This document shows positions 15,290 through 24,022 of a stretch of DNA of 64,000 nucleotides, piece after piece. The notes below the pieces were generated by a model that saw only the letters and a program-made list of their open reading frames with translations, was not told where the DNA came from and ran no database searches. Each line of letters starts with the position of its first letter. Position 1 is the first letter of the stretch. Source of the DNA: Chitinasiproducens palmae (GTDB lineage Bacteria > Pseudomonadota > Gammaproteobacteria > Burkholderiales > Burkholderiaceae); NCBI RefSeq assembly GCF_900095735.1, contig NZ_FNLO01000011.1, forward strand, positions 124,001-188,000, written 5' to 3'. The position numbers and the translations under genes were made by a program.

Positions 15290-15310
15290 GCTGGACCGAA
15301 GGGGTCCAGC
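15290..15310. promoter_or_regulatory. Hairpin just upstream of the ohr ribosome site
   Basis: GCTGGACC/GGTCCAGC form a perfect eight-base stem with a GAAGG loop. It ends five bases before GGAGAG, the ohr ribosome-binding site. Together with the palindrome at 15222-15245 it makes a two-hairpin leader that could modulate translation or mRNA stability. Confidence 0.5.
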
Positions 15311-15328
15311 AATTTGGAGAGAAAAGCC

Positions 15329-15757
15329 ATGAGCAAGATCGAAAAAGTGCTGTATCGCGCCGAAGCCAAGGCCACCGGTGGCCGCGACGGTCGCGCCGTT
15401 TCGTCGGATGGCGTGCTGGATGTCAAGCTCAGCACCCCGCGCGAGCTTGGCGGCGCCGGTGGCGCAGCGACGAATCCCGAACAGCTGTTCGCTGCCGGCT
15501 ACTCCGCGTGTTTTTTGGGCGCGCTCAAGTTCGTTGCCGCGCGCGATAAGCGTGCGCTGCCAGCCGATGTCTCGGTGACTGGGCAGGTTGGCATCGGCGC
15601 GATCCCGAATGGCTTCGGTATCGAAGTCGAACTTCGCATCGCGTTGCCGGGCCTTGCGGCGGAGGAAGCGCAGGCGTTGATCGATGCGGCGCACATCGTC
15701 TGCCCGTACTCGAACGCGACGCGTGGCAATATCGACGTGACGCTGGTTCGCGTCTGA
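15329..15757 (+). CDS. ohr: Organic hydroperoxide resistance peroxidase Ohr
   Basis: This 142-residue Ohr/OsmC protein has the reactive cysteine C61 in YSACFLGAL and the resolving C125 in HIVCPYSNA. It also has the catalytic arginine region TGGRDGR (R19) and E51 in NPEQLF, the pattern of true Ohr rather than OsmC. It reduces organic hydroperoxides to alcohols in the cytoplasm with thiol (lipoyl) reductants. The ATG at 15329 is preceded by GGAGAG; an upstream ATG at 15269 would cross the leader hairpin and lacks such a site. It lies downstream of a TetR gene with shared operators and after a structured leader, an uncommon arrangement for ohr. Confidence 0.95.
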   Translation: MSKIEKVLYRAEAKATGGRDGRAVSSDGVLDVKLSTPRELGGAGGAATNPEQLFAAGYSACFLGALKFVAARDKRALPADVSVTGQVGIGAIPNGFGIEVELRIALPGLAAEEAQALIDAAHIVCPYSNATRGNIDVTLVRV

Positions 15758-15782
15758 CCGGCAACACTCGCGCGACTGCCAT

Positions 15783-15804
15783 GCGACAGTCACGCGACGG
15801 TCAC
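15783..15804. repeat. Tandem 11-base repeat after ohr
   Basis: GCGACAGTCAC is followed directly by GCGACGGTCAC (one mismatch). It lies 25 bases after the ohr stop, between ohr and the convergent thiolase gene. No hairpin terminator was seen in this gap. Confidence 0.4.
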
Positions 15805-15876
15805 GCATGCCGTCGCGCGGTCGGTTCGACGCGCGGCGCGCATGCCGTCACGGACGGCGCGGCCCCGACTGCCCGA

Positions 15877-17043
15877 TCAATCCTGCGCCGACAGAATGCT
15901 GAGATAGTTTGCGACGGCGGCGCCGCCCATGTTGAAGACGCCGGCCGTGCGGGCGTTCGGGATCTGCATGTCGCCCGCCTGGCCGGACAACTGCATCGCG
16001 GCCATCACATGCATCGAGACACCGGTCGCGCCGATTGGATGTCCCTTTGCCTTCAGTCCCCCCGACGGGTTGACCGGTAGCCGGCCGTCCTTGCGCGTCA
16101 CGCCATCGAGAATTGCGCGCGCGCCTTCGCCGCGCGGCGCCAGTCCCATCGCTTCGTACTCGATCAGTTCGGCGATCGTGAAGCAGTCGTGCGTCTCGAC
16201 CAAGGACAGATCGTTCAGCGTCATGCCGGCTTCATCGAGGCCGCGTTGCCAAGCCCGTTGCGCGCCTTCGAACGCAATCGGGTCGCGTCGCGACAGCGGC
16301 AGGTAGTCGCTGACCTGCACCGAGGCGCGAAACGCGACAGCCGGTGCGCCGGCCTGACGCGCGTCCGGCGCGGCCAGCACCAGCGCGGCGGCGCCGTCGG
16401 AAATCAGCGAGCAATCGGTCCGCTTCAGCGGACCCGCCACGAACGGGTTCTTCTCGGACGGCGTTCTGCAAAAGTCGTAGCCGAAATCCCGGCGCATGTG
16501 CGCGAATGGATTCGAGACCCCGTTCGCGTGGTTCTTCGCCGCGATCGCCGCAAGCGCGTCCGACTGGTCGCCGTAGCGCTCGAAGTAGGTCTGCGCGATG
16601 GTGCCGAAAATGCCGGCGAAGCCACCGGGCACGCCGGCCTCTTCCTTCGCGTAGCTGCATTTCTGCAGGATAGCGCCCACCTCGGCGGTCGGCAGCGCGG
16701 TCATTTTCTCCACGCCGATCACCAGTGCGAGACGGGTGCGGCCGGCGCGGATCGCGTCGAGTGCCGAGTAAACCGCGGCGGACCCGGTTGCGCACGCATT
16801 CTCGCAGCGTACGGTCGAGGCAAAACGCAGCGCCGGCAACGCATTGAAGACGAGCGTCGATGGAAAGTCCTGGTAGACGAAGCCGCCATTGAACTGGCCG
16901 ACGTGAACCGAATCGATGTCGTCGGCGGCGACGCCCGCGTGCGCCAGTGCCTCGGTCGCCACCTTGGCGATCATCGCCTCGGGTTCAAGCGCATCGAGCT
17001 TGCCGAACGGGAGGTGACTCCAGCCTACGATCAGTGGATTCAT
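15877..17043 (-). CDS. Thiolase-superfamily acetyl-CoA acyltransferase (SCP-x/thiolase-like)
   Basis: This 388-residue protein has the thiolase fold: nucleophile C84 in ENACATGSAA, VETHDCFTIAE, and the C-terminal GGLKAKGHPIGATG with its histidine, then FNMGGAAVANY. The CENACATGSAAVYSA pattern and the DCFT segment place it in the SCP-x/thiolase-like branch, often called acetyl-CoA acetyltransferase, which works on unusual or branched acyl-CoAs. The ATG at 17043 has GGAG upstream. No OB-fold partner (DUF35/Zn ribbon), dehydrogenase or CoA ligase lies beside it, so the pathway is unknown. It is divergent from the second TRAP operon. Confidence 0.88.
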   Translation of the reverse strand: MNPLIVGWSHLPFGKLDALEPEAMIAKVATEALAHAGVAADDIDSVHVGQFNGGFVYQDFPSTLVFNALPALRFASTVRCENACATGSAAVYSALDAIRAGRTRLALVIGVEKMTALPTAEVGAILQKCSYAKEEAGVPGGFAGIFGTIAQTYFERYGDQSDALAAIAAKNHANGVSNPFAHMRRDFGYDFCRTPSEKNPFVAGPLKRTDCSLISDGAAALVLAAPDARQAGAPAVAFRASVQVSDYLPLSRRDPIAFEGAQRAWQRGLDEAGMTLNDLSLVETHDCFTIAELIEYEAMGLAPRGEGARAILDGVTRKDGRLPVNPSGGLKAKGHPIGATGVSMHVMAAMQLSGQAGDMQIPNARTAGVFNMGGAAVANYLSILSAQD

Positions 17044-17662
17044 GACAGGCTCCGAAGATCGCCGCGTGGTCAATGACGCGGCGCAAGGCGGCCAGCCATC
17101 CCGGCGAGCCGTTCGCAGGGCCACGGCGCGTCGATCGGTACGACGCCCGTGGATGAACAGCGCTGTTGCTCGGGCAGACGCGCGAGCGTGCGGCCGGCAT
17201 GGCGCCAAACGTCGTGATTGTGCACTGCGCCATAGGCGGCGGTGAATGCGGGATAGTGCGGAGGCGCAGGCAAGGGCGGCTGTTGCCGCGACTGCGGCCC
17301 GCCCAAACTGGCGCGCATGCCGGTTTCCCGTCGCTACGCAAGCCGTCCGCTGCCTGTCCAGGCCGGTGCGACACCTGTCGCATCGTGTCGACACCTGTGC
17401 GGCCAATGTGTCCGTTGCACCTGGCGGCAGTGCCAGGCGCGGTCGGGCCGCGCGAAGGGTTCACGCAATCGTGCCGAGCCCCGGAATCGTCAGGCGGCAC
17501 AAGGCTTTGCGCGACGTCAACGGCGCACGGGCGATGGTGGCAGCATGCGACGCGAATGCGCGCGCACGACGGTGAATACCCTGAGAAACGGGACTTGCGG
17601 CGCCCGAATGGTCTTCAACTTGCTCTAGAGCGACGCACAATCACAACAGTCGGGAGACAGGC
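17044..17662. other. 619-base divergent intergenic region, no supported gene
   Basis: No reading frame here has a ribosome site or recognisable protein; open frames look like GC-rich shadows. The stretch holds an activator-type dyad at 17367-17382, a second palindrome GTGTCGACAC at 17385-17394 and two copies of CGACACCTGT (17369-17378 and 17389-17398). It must contain the promoters of the thiolase gene and of the TRAP/SDR operon. Confidence 0.6.
17367..17382. promoter_or_regulatory. Second copy of the activator-type dyad
   Basis: TGCGACA-CC-TGTCGCA has the same arms and spacing as the site at 11727-11742. It lies about 280 bases before the TRAP binding-protein gene and 320 bases before the divergent thiolase gene. 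No correctly spaced -24/-12 element was found near it, so its role is less clear than that of the first copy. Confidence 0.4.
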
Positions 17663-18682
17663 ATGAGTACAGCGAAGCGCCGCGATTTTCTCAAAACGAT
17701 TTCGGCCGCCGCCGTCGTGTCGGCCGGAGGCTTTACCCCACTGATCGCGCGTGCCGCCGAATTCACACTGCGACTGGCCAACAACCTGCCGACCTCGCAT
17801 CCGCTCAACATCCGGCTCAAGGAAATGGCCGACCGGATCAAGACGGAATCGAAGGGCCGCGTCGAGGTCCAGATCTTCCCGAGCAGCCAACTGGGCAGCG
17901 ATACCGACACGCTCTCGCAGATTCGCTCGGGCGCGGTCGACTTCTTCACGCTGTCGCCGCTGATCCTCGGCACCTTCGTGCCGGCCGCGCAGATCACCGG
18001 CGTGGGCTTTGCGTTCAAGTCGTACGACCAGGTGTGGCCGGCGCTCGACGGCGACCTGGGCGCCTACGTGCGCAACAAGATCGAGGCGACGCCGCTGTTC
18101 GCCTTCGAGAAGATCTGGGATGGCGGCTTCCGCCAGGTGACGACCAGCACCAAGGCGATCGTCAAGCCGGAGGATTTCCAGGGCATGAAGCTGCGCGTGC
18201 CGCCGAGTCCGCTGTGGACCTCGATGTTCCGGGCCTTCGGCGCTTCCCCGACCAGCATCAACTTCTCCGAAACCTATTCGGCCTTGCAGACGCGCGTGGT
18301 CGAGGGGCAGGAGAATCCGCTCTCGATCATCTTCACCGCGAAGCTGTACGAAGTGCAGAAGTTCTGCTCGCTGACCAATCACATGTGGGACGGTTTCTGG
18401 CTGCTGGGCAACAAGCAATCGTTCGCGCGGCTGCCGAAGGACCTGCAGGACATCGTGCGACGCGCGGCCAACGAGGCGGCCGTCAAGCAGCGCGCCGACG
18501 TTCGTTCGCTGGAGGGCGAGGTGCGCCAGCGTCTGGAAGCGGCGAAGATGCAGTTCAACACCGTCGACGCGCAGCCGTTCCGCGCCAAGCTTGCGGCCGG
18601 CAAGTTCTATGACGAGTGGAAGAAGAAGTTCGGTCCCGAGGAATGGGCCATTCTCGAAAAGTACAGTGGGAGGCTCGGCTAA
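17663..18682 (+). CDS. TRAP transporter substrate-binding protein (DctP), second system
   Basis: This 339-residue protein starts with a twin-arginine-like leader (KRRDFLKTISAAAVVSAGG, cleavage near ARA). The mature DctP fold shows FTLRLANNLPTSHPLNIRL, IFPSSQLGSDTDTL, the carboxylate-binding region MKLRVPPSPLW and YSALQTRVVEGQENPL. GGGAG precedes the ATG. It is clearly paralogous to the binding protein at 6703-7722, so its ligand is probably a related sugar acid or polyol-derived acid. It is the first gene of a four-gene operon with a fused permease and two SDR dehydrogenases. Confidence 0.94.
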   Translation: MSTAKRRDFLKTISAAAVVSAGGFTPLIARAAEFTLRLANNLPTSHPLNIRLKEMADRIKTESKGRVEVQIFPSSQLGSDTDTLSQIRSGAVDFFTLSPLILGTFVPAAQITGVGFAFKSYDQVWPALDGDLGAYVRNKIEATPLFAFEKIWDGGFRQVTTSTKAIVKPEDFQGMKLRVPPSPLWTSMFRAFGASPTSINFSETYSALQTRVVEGQENPLSIIFTAKLYEVQKFCSLTNHMWDGFWLLGNKQSFARLPKDLQDIVRRAANEAAVKQRADVRSLEGEVRQRLEAAKMQFNTVDAQPFRAKLAAGKFYDEWKKKFGPEEWAILEKYSGRLG

Positions 18683-18684
18683 AC

Positions 18685-20574
18685 ATGGCTCTCGTCCGCT
18701 CGTTGAACCCGGCGCGCGCGGCGGCGCCCGCCTCGCTGCCGCTGGTCTTCACGCGCGGCGTGATGCACCTCGTCGAGTTCGCCGCGGCCCTGTTGCTGGT
18801 CGCGGAAACCGTCATCCTGTTTGCGTCGGTGATCTACCGCTACGTGCTGGACGACCCGCTGGGTTGGTCCGACGAACTGGTCTCGATCCTGTTCAGCTGG
18901 CTGGCCATACTGGGCGCGGTGCTGGCGCTCTATCGCGGCGAGCACATGCGCCTGACCGCGGTGGTGAAGAAGCTGCCGCCGCGCTGGCAAACGTGGACCG
19001 AGGCGCTGGCCGCGATACTGGTATGCGTGTTCGTCGCAATGATCGTCTCGCCCGCGGCACAGCATGCCCACGAGCAGATGGCGATTACCACGCCGTCGCT
19101 CGATCTGCCTGACGGCTTGCGCGCCTATGCGCTGCCGGTCGGCTCGGTCCTGATGCTGGTTGCCGCGCTGTCACGCGTGGCAGTCCTCAACAACTGGAAG
19201 CAATGTGCCAGCGCGCTCGTCGTGGTGGCGCTGGTCGCCGGCGCGCTGTGGCTGGCGCAGAGCTGGCTGCTGTCGATCGGAAACTGGAACCTGCTGCTGT
19301 TCTTCGTCGTGCTGGTCGGCGCCAGCGTGGTGCTGGGCGTGCCGATCGCGTTCGCGTTCGGCGTTGCCACGCTGGCCTATCTGTCGCTGATCACGCACGC
19401 GCCGCTCGGCATCGTCGTGAGCCGCATGGACGAGGGCATGGCACACGTGATCCTGGTGGCGGTGCCGATCTTCGTGCTGCTCGGCGGCTTGATCGAGATG
19501 AGCGGGCTGGCGCGTTCGCTGATCGATTTCATGGCAGCGTTGCTCGGCCACGTCCGCGGCGGTCTGCAATACGTGCTGCTCGGCGCGATGTTCCTGGTTT
19601 CCGGCATCTCGGGCGCGAAGGCCGCCGACATGGCCGCGGTCGCCCCGGCGCTGTTTCCCGAAATGAAGGCGCGCGGCGCGAAGCCCGAGGAACTGGTCGC
19701 GCTGCTCAGCGCGTCCGGCGCGATGACCGAGACGATTCCGCCGAGCCTGGTGCTGATCACCATCGGCGCGGTGTGCAGCGTGTCGATCAGCGCGTTGTTC
19801 GTCGGCGGCCTAGTACCGGCGTTGGTGGCGACCATTGCAATCGCCTTCGTTTGCTGGCGTCGCGCCCGCCGCGATCCGCTGCCGCAGGTCGAGCGGGCCA
19901 GCACCCGCGTGATCCTGCGTACCCTGCTGGTCGCGTTGCCCGCACTGGCGTTGCCCGTGCTGATCCGTGCGTGCGTGGTCGAGGGCGTGGCGACCGCCAC
20001 CGAGGTGTCGACGGTGGGCGTGGTGTACACGCTCGTGGCGGCGCTGATCGCGCGTGCATTGGGCAAGCGCATCGCATTCGGGCAGTTGTATCGGATGCTG
20101 GTCGATGCGGCGGCGCTGTCCGGCGCGATCCTGCTGATCATCGGGCTGGCAACGTCGATGGCGTGGGCGCTGACGCGCTCGGGTTTCTCGGCAGCCCTGG
20201 TCGAGGCGATGGCGCACACGCCAGGCGGCGTGCCCGGCTTCATGCTCGTCACGATCGTCTGCTTCGTCGTGCTGGGCAGCGTGCTGGAAGGCATTCCGGC
20301 GATCGTCCTGTTTGGCCCGCTGCTGTTCCCGGTCGCGCGTGCGCTGCACATCAACGACGTGCAGTACTCGATGGTGGTGATTCTGGCAATGGGCATCGGA
20401 CTGTTCGCGCCGCCGGTCGGCGTCGGTTACTACGCGGCCTGTGCGATCGGCAAGGTCTCGCCCGACGGTGTCGGGCGCCGCATGGTCGGCTACATGCTGG
20501 CGCTGCTGATCGCACTGCTATGCGTGGCGTTCGTGCCGTGGCTGTCTACCGGCTTTCTGCCGGCAGGTTTTTGA
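18685..20574 (+). CDS. TRAP transporter fused permease (DctQM), second system
   Basis: This 629-residue inner-membrane protein has a DctQ part (about residues 25-190, ASVIYRYVLDDPLGWSDELV) fused to a DctM part (GVPIAFAFGVATLAYLSL, VRGGLQYVLLGAMFLVSGISG, TETIPPSLVLITIGA, GIGLFAPPVGVGYY). The start two bases after the binding-protein stop has GGGAGG upstream inside that gene. It aligns along its length with the permease at 4681-6573. The transporter pair and the two following dehydrogenases probably import and oxidise one substrate. Confidence 0.94.
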   Translation: MALVRSLNPARAAAPASLPLVFTRGVMHLVEFAAALLLVAETVILFASVIYRYVLDDPLGWSDELVSILFSWLAILGAVLALYRGEHMRLTAVVKKLPPRWQTWTEALAAILVCVFVAMIVSPAAQHAHEQMAITTPSLDLPDGLRAYALPVGSVLMLVAALSRVAVLNNWKQCASALVVVALVAGALWLAQSWLLSIGNWNLLLFFVVLVGASVVLGVPIAFAFGVATLAYLSLITHAPLGIVVSRMDEGMAHVILVAVPIFVLLGGLIEMSGLARSLIDFMAALLGHVRGGLQYVLLGAMFLVSGISGAKAADMAAVAPALFPEMKARGAKPEELVALLSASGAMTETIPPSLVLITIGAVCSVSISALFVGGLVPALVATIAIAFVCWRRARRDPLPQVERASTRVILRTLLVALPALALPVLIRACVVEGVATATEVSTVGVVYTLVAALIARALGKRIAFGQLYRMLVDAAALSGAILLIIGLATSMAWALTRSGFSAALVEAMAHTPGGVPGFMLVTIVCFVVLGSVLEGIPAIVLFGPLLFPVARALHINDVQYSMVVILAMGIGLFAPPVGVGYYAACAIGKVSPDGVGRRMVGYMLALLIALLCVAFVPWLSTGFLPAGF

Positions 20575-20585
20575 AGGAGGAAGCG

Positions 20586-21542
20586 ATGGCAGTCATATTT
20601 CGGGATCGGGCGCCGGATGCGCTGAATGAAGGCAGCCCGACCGCGGAGCGGAGCCGGGCAGCGGCCAGCGGCGCGCAGCAACCGGCCGGGCCGGCGGCAC
20701 GCACGCGTGGACGCGCGGCCGCGGGCGAGACGGCACGCCGCGAGGGTGGCGCGACCGCGCAGCCGCGCCGGACGACGGCGGCCCGCAGCGCCGAGCGTCG
20801 CGTTGCGTTGGTGACCGGCGGTGCGGCGGGCATCGGCGCGGCGATCGCCGCGCGCCTTGCCACCGACTGCGACGTGATCATTGCGGACCGGGACGAGGAG
20901 GCGGCGCAGCGTTGCGCGGCGCGGCTCAACGGCCGGCGCCGCAACGTTGCGGCACTGGCGATGGACGCCGGTGACGCCGATTCGATCGCCGCGGTGTGTG
21001 CGCGCATTGCCGCCGAGTGGGGCCGCTGCGACATTCTCGTCAACAACGCGGGGATCGCCAAGACCTACCCGTTCACCGACTATCCGACCGATCACTGGCA
21101 GGCGGTGCTCGACGTGAACCTGACGGGCCCGTTGCTGCTGGCGCAGACGCTGGTGCCGCTGATGCGCAAGCAACGCTGGGGACGCATCGTCAACGTCGCG
21201 TCGATCAGCGGCATTCGCGCCAGTGCGGGGCGCACCGCGTACGGCACGTCAAAGGCGGCCGTGATGGGGCTGACCCGGCAGATGGCGATCGAACTGGCCG
21301 GCGAGGGCATCACCGCCAACGCGGTCGCGCCGGGTCCGATCGAGACGCCGATGACGTCGGCGTTGCATTCGACGCAGACGCGTGACGGCTATCTGCGCGC
21401 GGTGCCGATGCGGCGTTACGGTCGGCCCGAGGAGATCGCCGCAGCGGTCGCCTTTCTTGCCTCCGACGATGCGTCGTACATCACCGGCCATACCTTGCCT
21501 GTCGACGGCGGCTATCTCGCCGCTGGCCTGCTCGACATCTGA
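20586..21542 (+). CDS. SDR-family oxidoreductase with a long basic N-terminal extension
   Basis: This 318-residue short-chain dehydrogenase starts its Rossmann domain only at residue 73 (VALVTGGAAGIG). It then has NNAG, the catalytic serine/tyrosine/lysine (VASISG, then YGTSKAA) and the C-terminal PVDGGYL. The first 70 residues are low-complexity and rich in Ala, Arg, Thr and Gly. The start is well supported: AAGGAGG lies six bases before the ATG, 11 bases after the permease stop, and no ATG, GTG or TTG in frame lies between the extension and the domain. It probably oxidises a sugar or polyol taken up by the TRAP system; the extension has no known role. Confidence 0.88.
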   Translation: MAVIFRDRAPDALNEGSPTAERSRAAASGAQQPAGPAARTRGRAAAGETARREGGATAQPRRTTAARSAERRVALVTGGAAGIGAAIAARLATDCDVIIADRDEEAAQRCAARLNGRRRNVAALAMDAGDADSIAAVCARIAAEWGRCDILVNNAGIAKTYPFTDYPTDHWQAVLDVNLTGPLLLAQTLVPLMRKQRWGRIVNVASISGIRASAGRTAYGTSKAAVMGLTRQMAIELAGEGITANAVAPGPIETPMTSALHSTQTRDGYLRAVPMRRYGRPEEIAAAVAFLASDDASYITGHTLPVDGGYLAAGLLDI

Positions 21543-21553
21543 CGACTGGCGCG

Positions 21554-21570
21554 GCCGGCGCTGCGCCGGC
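21554..21570. repeat. Intercistronic hairpin between the two SDR genes
   Basis: GCCGGCGC-T-GCGCCGGC forms a strong GC stem with a small loop. It ends 11 bases before the second SDR start, where no good ribosome site is visible, so it could limit translation of that gene. Confidence 0.4.
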
Positions 21571-21581
21571 GCGGGACAAAC

Positions 21582-22361
21582 ATGACTATTGCAGCTGGAG
21601 AGGGCTTGCGCGTCGATCTGCGCGGCCGCGTGGCATTGGTGACAGGCGCCGCGCGTGGCATCGGCTTCGCGATCGCCGAGCGGCTGGGCGCGAATGGTGC
21701 CCGCGTGGTGGTGGCCGACCTGAACGCGGCCCAGGCCGAAGCGGCGCGCGACCGTCTGGTCGCGGCCGGTATCGAGGCGATGGCGCTGGGCGCCGACGTG
21801 TCCGACGAGCGGGATGTCGCCGAGATGGTCGGTTGCGCGGAGCGCAGCTACGGCGCGGTCGACATCCTGGTCAACAACGCCGGCATGGTGTCCACCACGC
21901 AGGTGACCGACACCACATCGGCCGATTGGCGCCGGGTGATGGCGGTCAACCTGGACGGCGTGTTCTATTGCATCCGGGCGGCGCTGCCCGGCATGGTCGC
22001 GCGCGGCTATGGACGGATCGTGAACATTTCATCGGTGGCGGGCAAGCGGGGCGGTGGCCTGCTGGGAGGCAGTTGCTATGCGGCGTCAAAAGGCGGGGTG
22101 ATCGCGCTGACGAAGGGCGTGGCCCGCGAGGCCGGACCGTTCGGCGTGACGGTCAACGCGATCACCCCGGCACTGATCGATACTGAGATGACGTCGATCC
22201 TGCCGCCGGCGGGCCGGGCGCGCGTGCTGGCGGACATGCCGGTGGGCCGCGCCGGCACGCCGGCCGACATCGCGGCCGCCGCGTGCTTCCTGGCATCGGA
22301 CGCGGCCGCCTTCATCACCGGCGAGATCATGGACGTCGACGGCGGCTTCATGCGCGACTGA
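21582..22361 (+). CDS. SDR-family oxidoreductase (3-oxoacyl reductase-like)
   Basis: This 259-residue classical SDR has the cofactor motif VALVTGAARGIG at residues 17-28, the acidic VVVADLN (D after the second strand, favouring NAD), NNAG, the catalytic serine in NISSVAG, YAASKGG and the C-terminal MDVDGGFM. It is the last gene of the TRAP/SDR operon, 39 bases after the first SDR with a GC hairpin between them. Two SDRs after a TRAP importer suggest sequential or alternative oxidation of one polyol or sugar. The substrate is unknown. Confidence 0.9.
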   Translation: MTIAAGEGLRVDLRGRVALVTGAARGIGFAIAERLGANGARVVVADLNAAQAEAARDRLVAAGIEAMALGADVSDERDVAEMVGCAERSYGAVDILVNNAGMVSTTQVTDTTSADWRRVMAVNLDGVFYCIRAALPGMVARGYGRIVNISSVAGKRGGGLLGGSCYAASKGGVIALTKGVAREAGPFGVTVNAITPALIDTEMTSILPPAGRARVLADMPVGRAGTPADIAAAACFLASDAAAFITGEIMDVDGGFMRD

Positions 22362-22421
22362 GTCGCGCCGCTGGCCACGCTGTGATCGTCAGCGCAGCGC
22401 TGGCAAGCGGTTCGACGGCAC

Positions 22422-23735
22422 TCAGAGCAGCAGGAACGCCGCGGTTGCGACGAGCGTCGGCGGCAGCGCGCCGAGCAGCAGTCCGCCAAAACCGATCGAG
22501 GCGTTGCGGAAGCCGCCGCGCAACAGTGCCACGCCGGCGGGATTCGGCGCATTCGCGATCACGGTGAGACCGCCGCCCGCCACCGCGCCGGCCACCAGCA
22601 TGTAGCGCGAGTGGGCCGACAGGTTCGGGATCAGCGAACCCAGGTAGGTGATCGCCGCGTTGTCGGTGATCGCCGTCAGGCCGAGCGCGCCGAAGAACAG
22701 GGCCGCCGCGTCGAGCCGCGCCACCAGCGGTTGCAACCACCATTGCTGCTGTCCACCGAGCACCACCAAGCCCGCCAAGAAGAAGGCCACCAGAAGGCTT
22801 TCGCGAAGCAACAGCGGCGACTGATGGCGCGCGTACGCCTCGGTATAGCCGAGGAAAAACAGAAACAGGCCGATGAATATCGCCGGGTGATGCGCGCTGG
22901 CCACGACCAGCACCAGAAACAACACGTGCACGACAACCACCGCCGCGGGTGCGGGGCGACGCATTGCGTCGCCTGTCGTCGAGACCGGGGCAGGCGGAGC
23001 GGCCGCCACGGTGCCGCCGGATGCCTGCATGGGGGTTGGCCGGGCGCGCAGTCGCGGCGCAAGCAGCGCGGTGGCCATGCTGGCGTTGCACACGACCGCC
23101 AACGCCGCCTTCCAGCCGAGCATGCCGGCGACCAGCGTACTGTCCCACTGCCAGGCGCGGGCCACCATCAGGATCGGCGGCGCGGCGAAGGCGGTCAGTG
23201 TGCCGCCGATCGACACGTTGACGAACAGTACGCCGAGCGCCAGGTATTTCAGGCGTTCCGGCAGCGTCGGCACGAACAGTCGCTCCCGCAGCATCAGGGC
23301 GGCCAGCGTCATCGCGGCTGGCTCGGTGATCGCGGAGCCGAGCAACGGCACCGCGGACAGGCCGAGCCAGACGGTCCAGACGGCGCGATCGCCCGGCAGC
23401 AGCCGCGCGATGCCATCGATGACACTGGCCGTCACTTGCCCGATCGGGCGGCTCGCCGCGATGGTCATCACCACGAAAACGAACATCGGTTCGGTGTAGT
23501 GGCGCGTTTCGAGATAGGACAGCGCGGCGCTCACGCCCGCCAGCGCGCACATCGTGACGGCCAGCACCAGCGCCCACAGCCCGAACACGACTTCGACTTC
23601 GCCGAGGAAATGAAACAGCCCCGCGTGCCGCGGCCAACGGTCGGCCAGGCGTCCGATCGGCTTGGCCAGGAAGGTGTGGAGCAGCGCGCAGGCGAACACG
23701 ATGGCGGCGGCGAGGTGGAGCGGGGAGGCGGGCAT
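22422..23735 (-). CDS. Putative Na+/H+ antiporter
   Basis: This 437-residue polytopic membrane protein has about eleven hydrophobic segments. Motifs SAITEPAAMTLAALMLRE, FVNVSIGGTLTAFAAPPILMVA and TAITDNAAITYLGSLIPN are typical of the putative Na+/H+ antiporter family (Pfam Na_H_antiport_3). A central hydrophilic loop of about 40 residues (around 255-290) is Ala/Pro-rich. A TTG at 23747 is possible, but I use the ATG at 23735. It probably exchanges cations across the inner membrane for pH or salt control; the ion is inferred from the family. Confidence 0.82.
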   Translation of the reverse strand: MPASPLHLAAAIVFACALLHTFLAKPIGRLADRWPRHAGLFHFLGEVEVVFGLWALVLAVTMCALAGVSAALSYLETRHYTEPMFVFVVMTIAASRPIGQVTASVIDGIARLLPGDRAVWTVWLGLSAVPLLGSAITEPAAMTLAALMLRERLFVPTLPERLKYLALGVLFVNVSIGGTLTAFAAPPILMVARAWQWDSTLVAGMLGWKAALAVVCNASMATALLAPRLRARPTPMQASGGTVAAAPPAPVSTTGDAMRRPAPAAVVVVHVLFLVLVVASAHHPAIFIGLFLFFLGYTEAYARHQSPLLLRESLLVAFFLAGLVVLGGQQQWWLQPLVARLDAAALFFGALGLTAITDNAAITYLGSLIPNLSAHSRYMLVAGAVAGGGLTVIANAPNPAGVALLRGGFRNASIGFGGLLLGALPPTLVATAAFLLL

Positions 23736-24022
23736 GCGCTGGAGCAAGGCGGTGGGACCATTCTTTTAGCAGACTGCCCGCACCGCTGACAAGCCGCGTC
23801 AGGGCCGGTGGACGGACGTAGGACGGACGTTTGAGTCCGATGCCGCCGTGCGGCCGATTCTGGCGTGGCGGGCGGTGGCGGCGGGCGCGTCGACAGGTAT
23901 CGGCATGCGCCGGACACACGGCCGCAGGCATGAGGGTCATGCTCAGGCGGTGCGGCGATGGCGGTAATGGCGGTATCAATCCGAGCCGCAGTCGCGCCGG
24001 CTCGTCCTCTGGTGTCCCTGTC

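Noticed and set aside
17070-17318. A minus-strand 82-codon frame upstream of the thiolase gene
   Set aside because: It has no ribosome site and no recognisable domain, and it does not match a known thiolase partner.
17496-17510. GGCACAAGGCTTTGC as a sigma-54 promoter for the TRAP/SDR operon
   Set aside because: GG and GC are 11 bases apart instead of 10. Sigma-54 promoters rarely tolerate that, so I did not annotate it.
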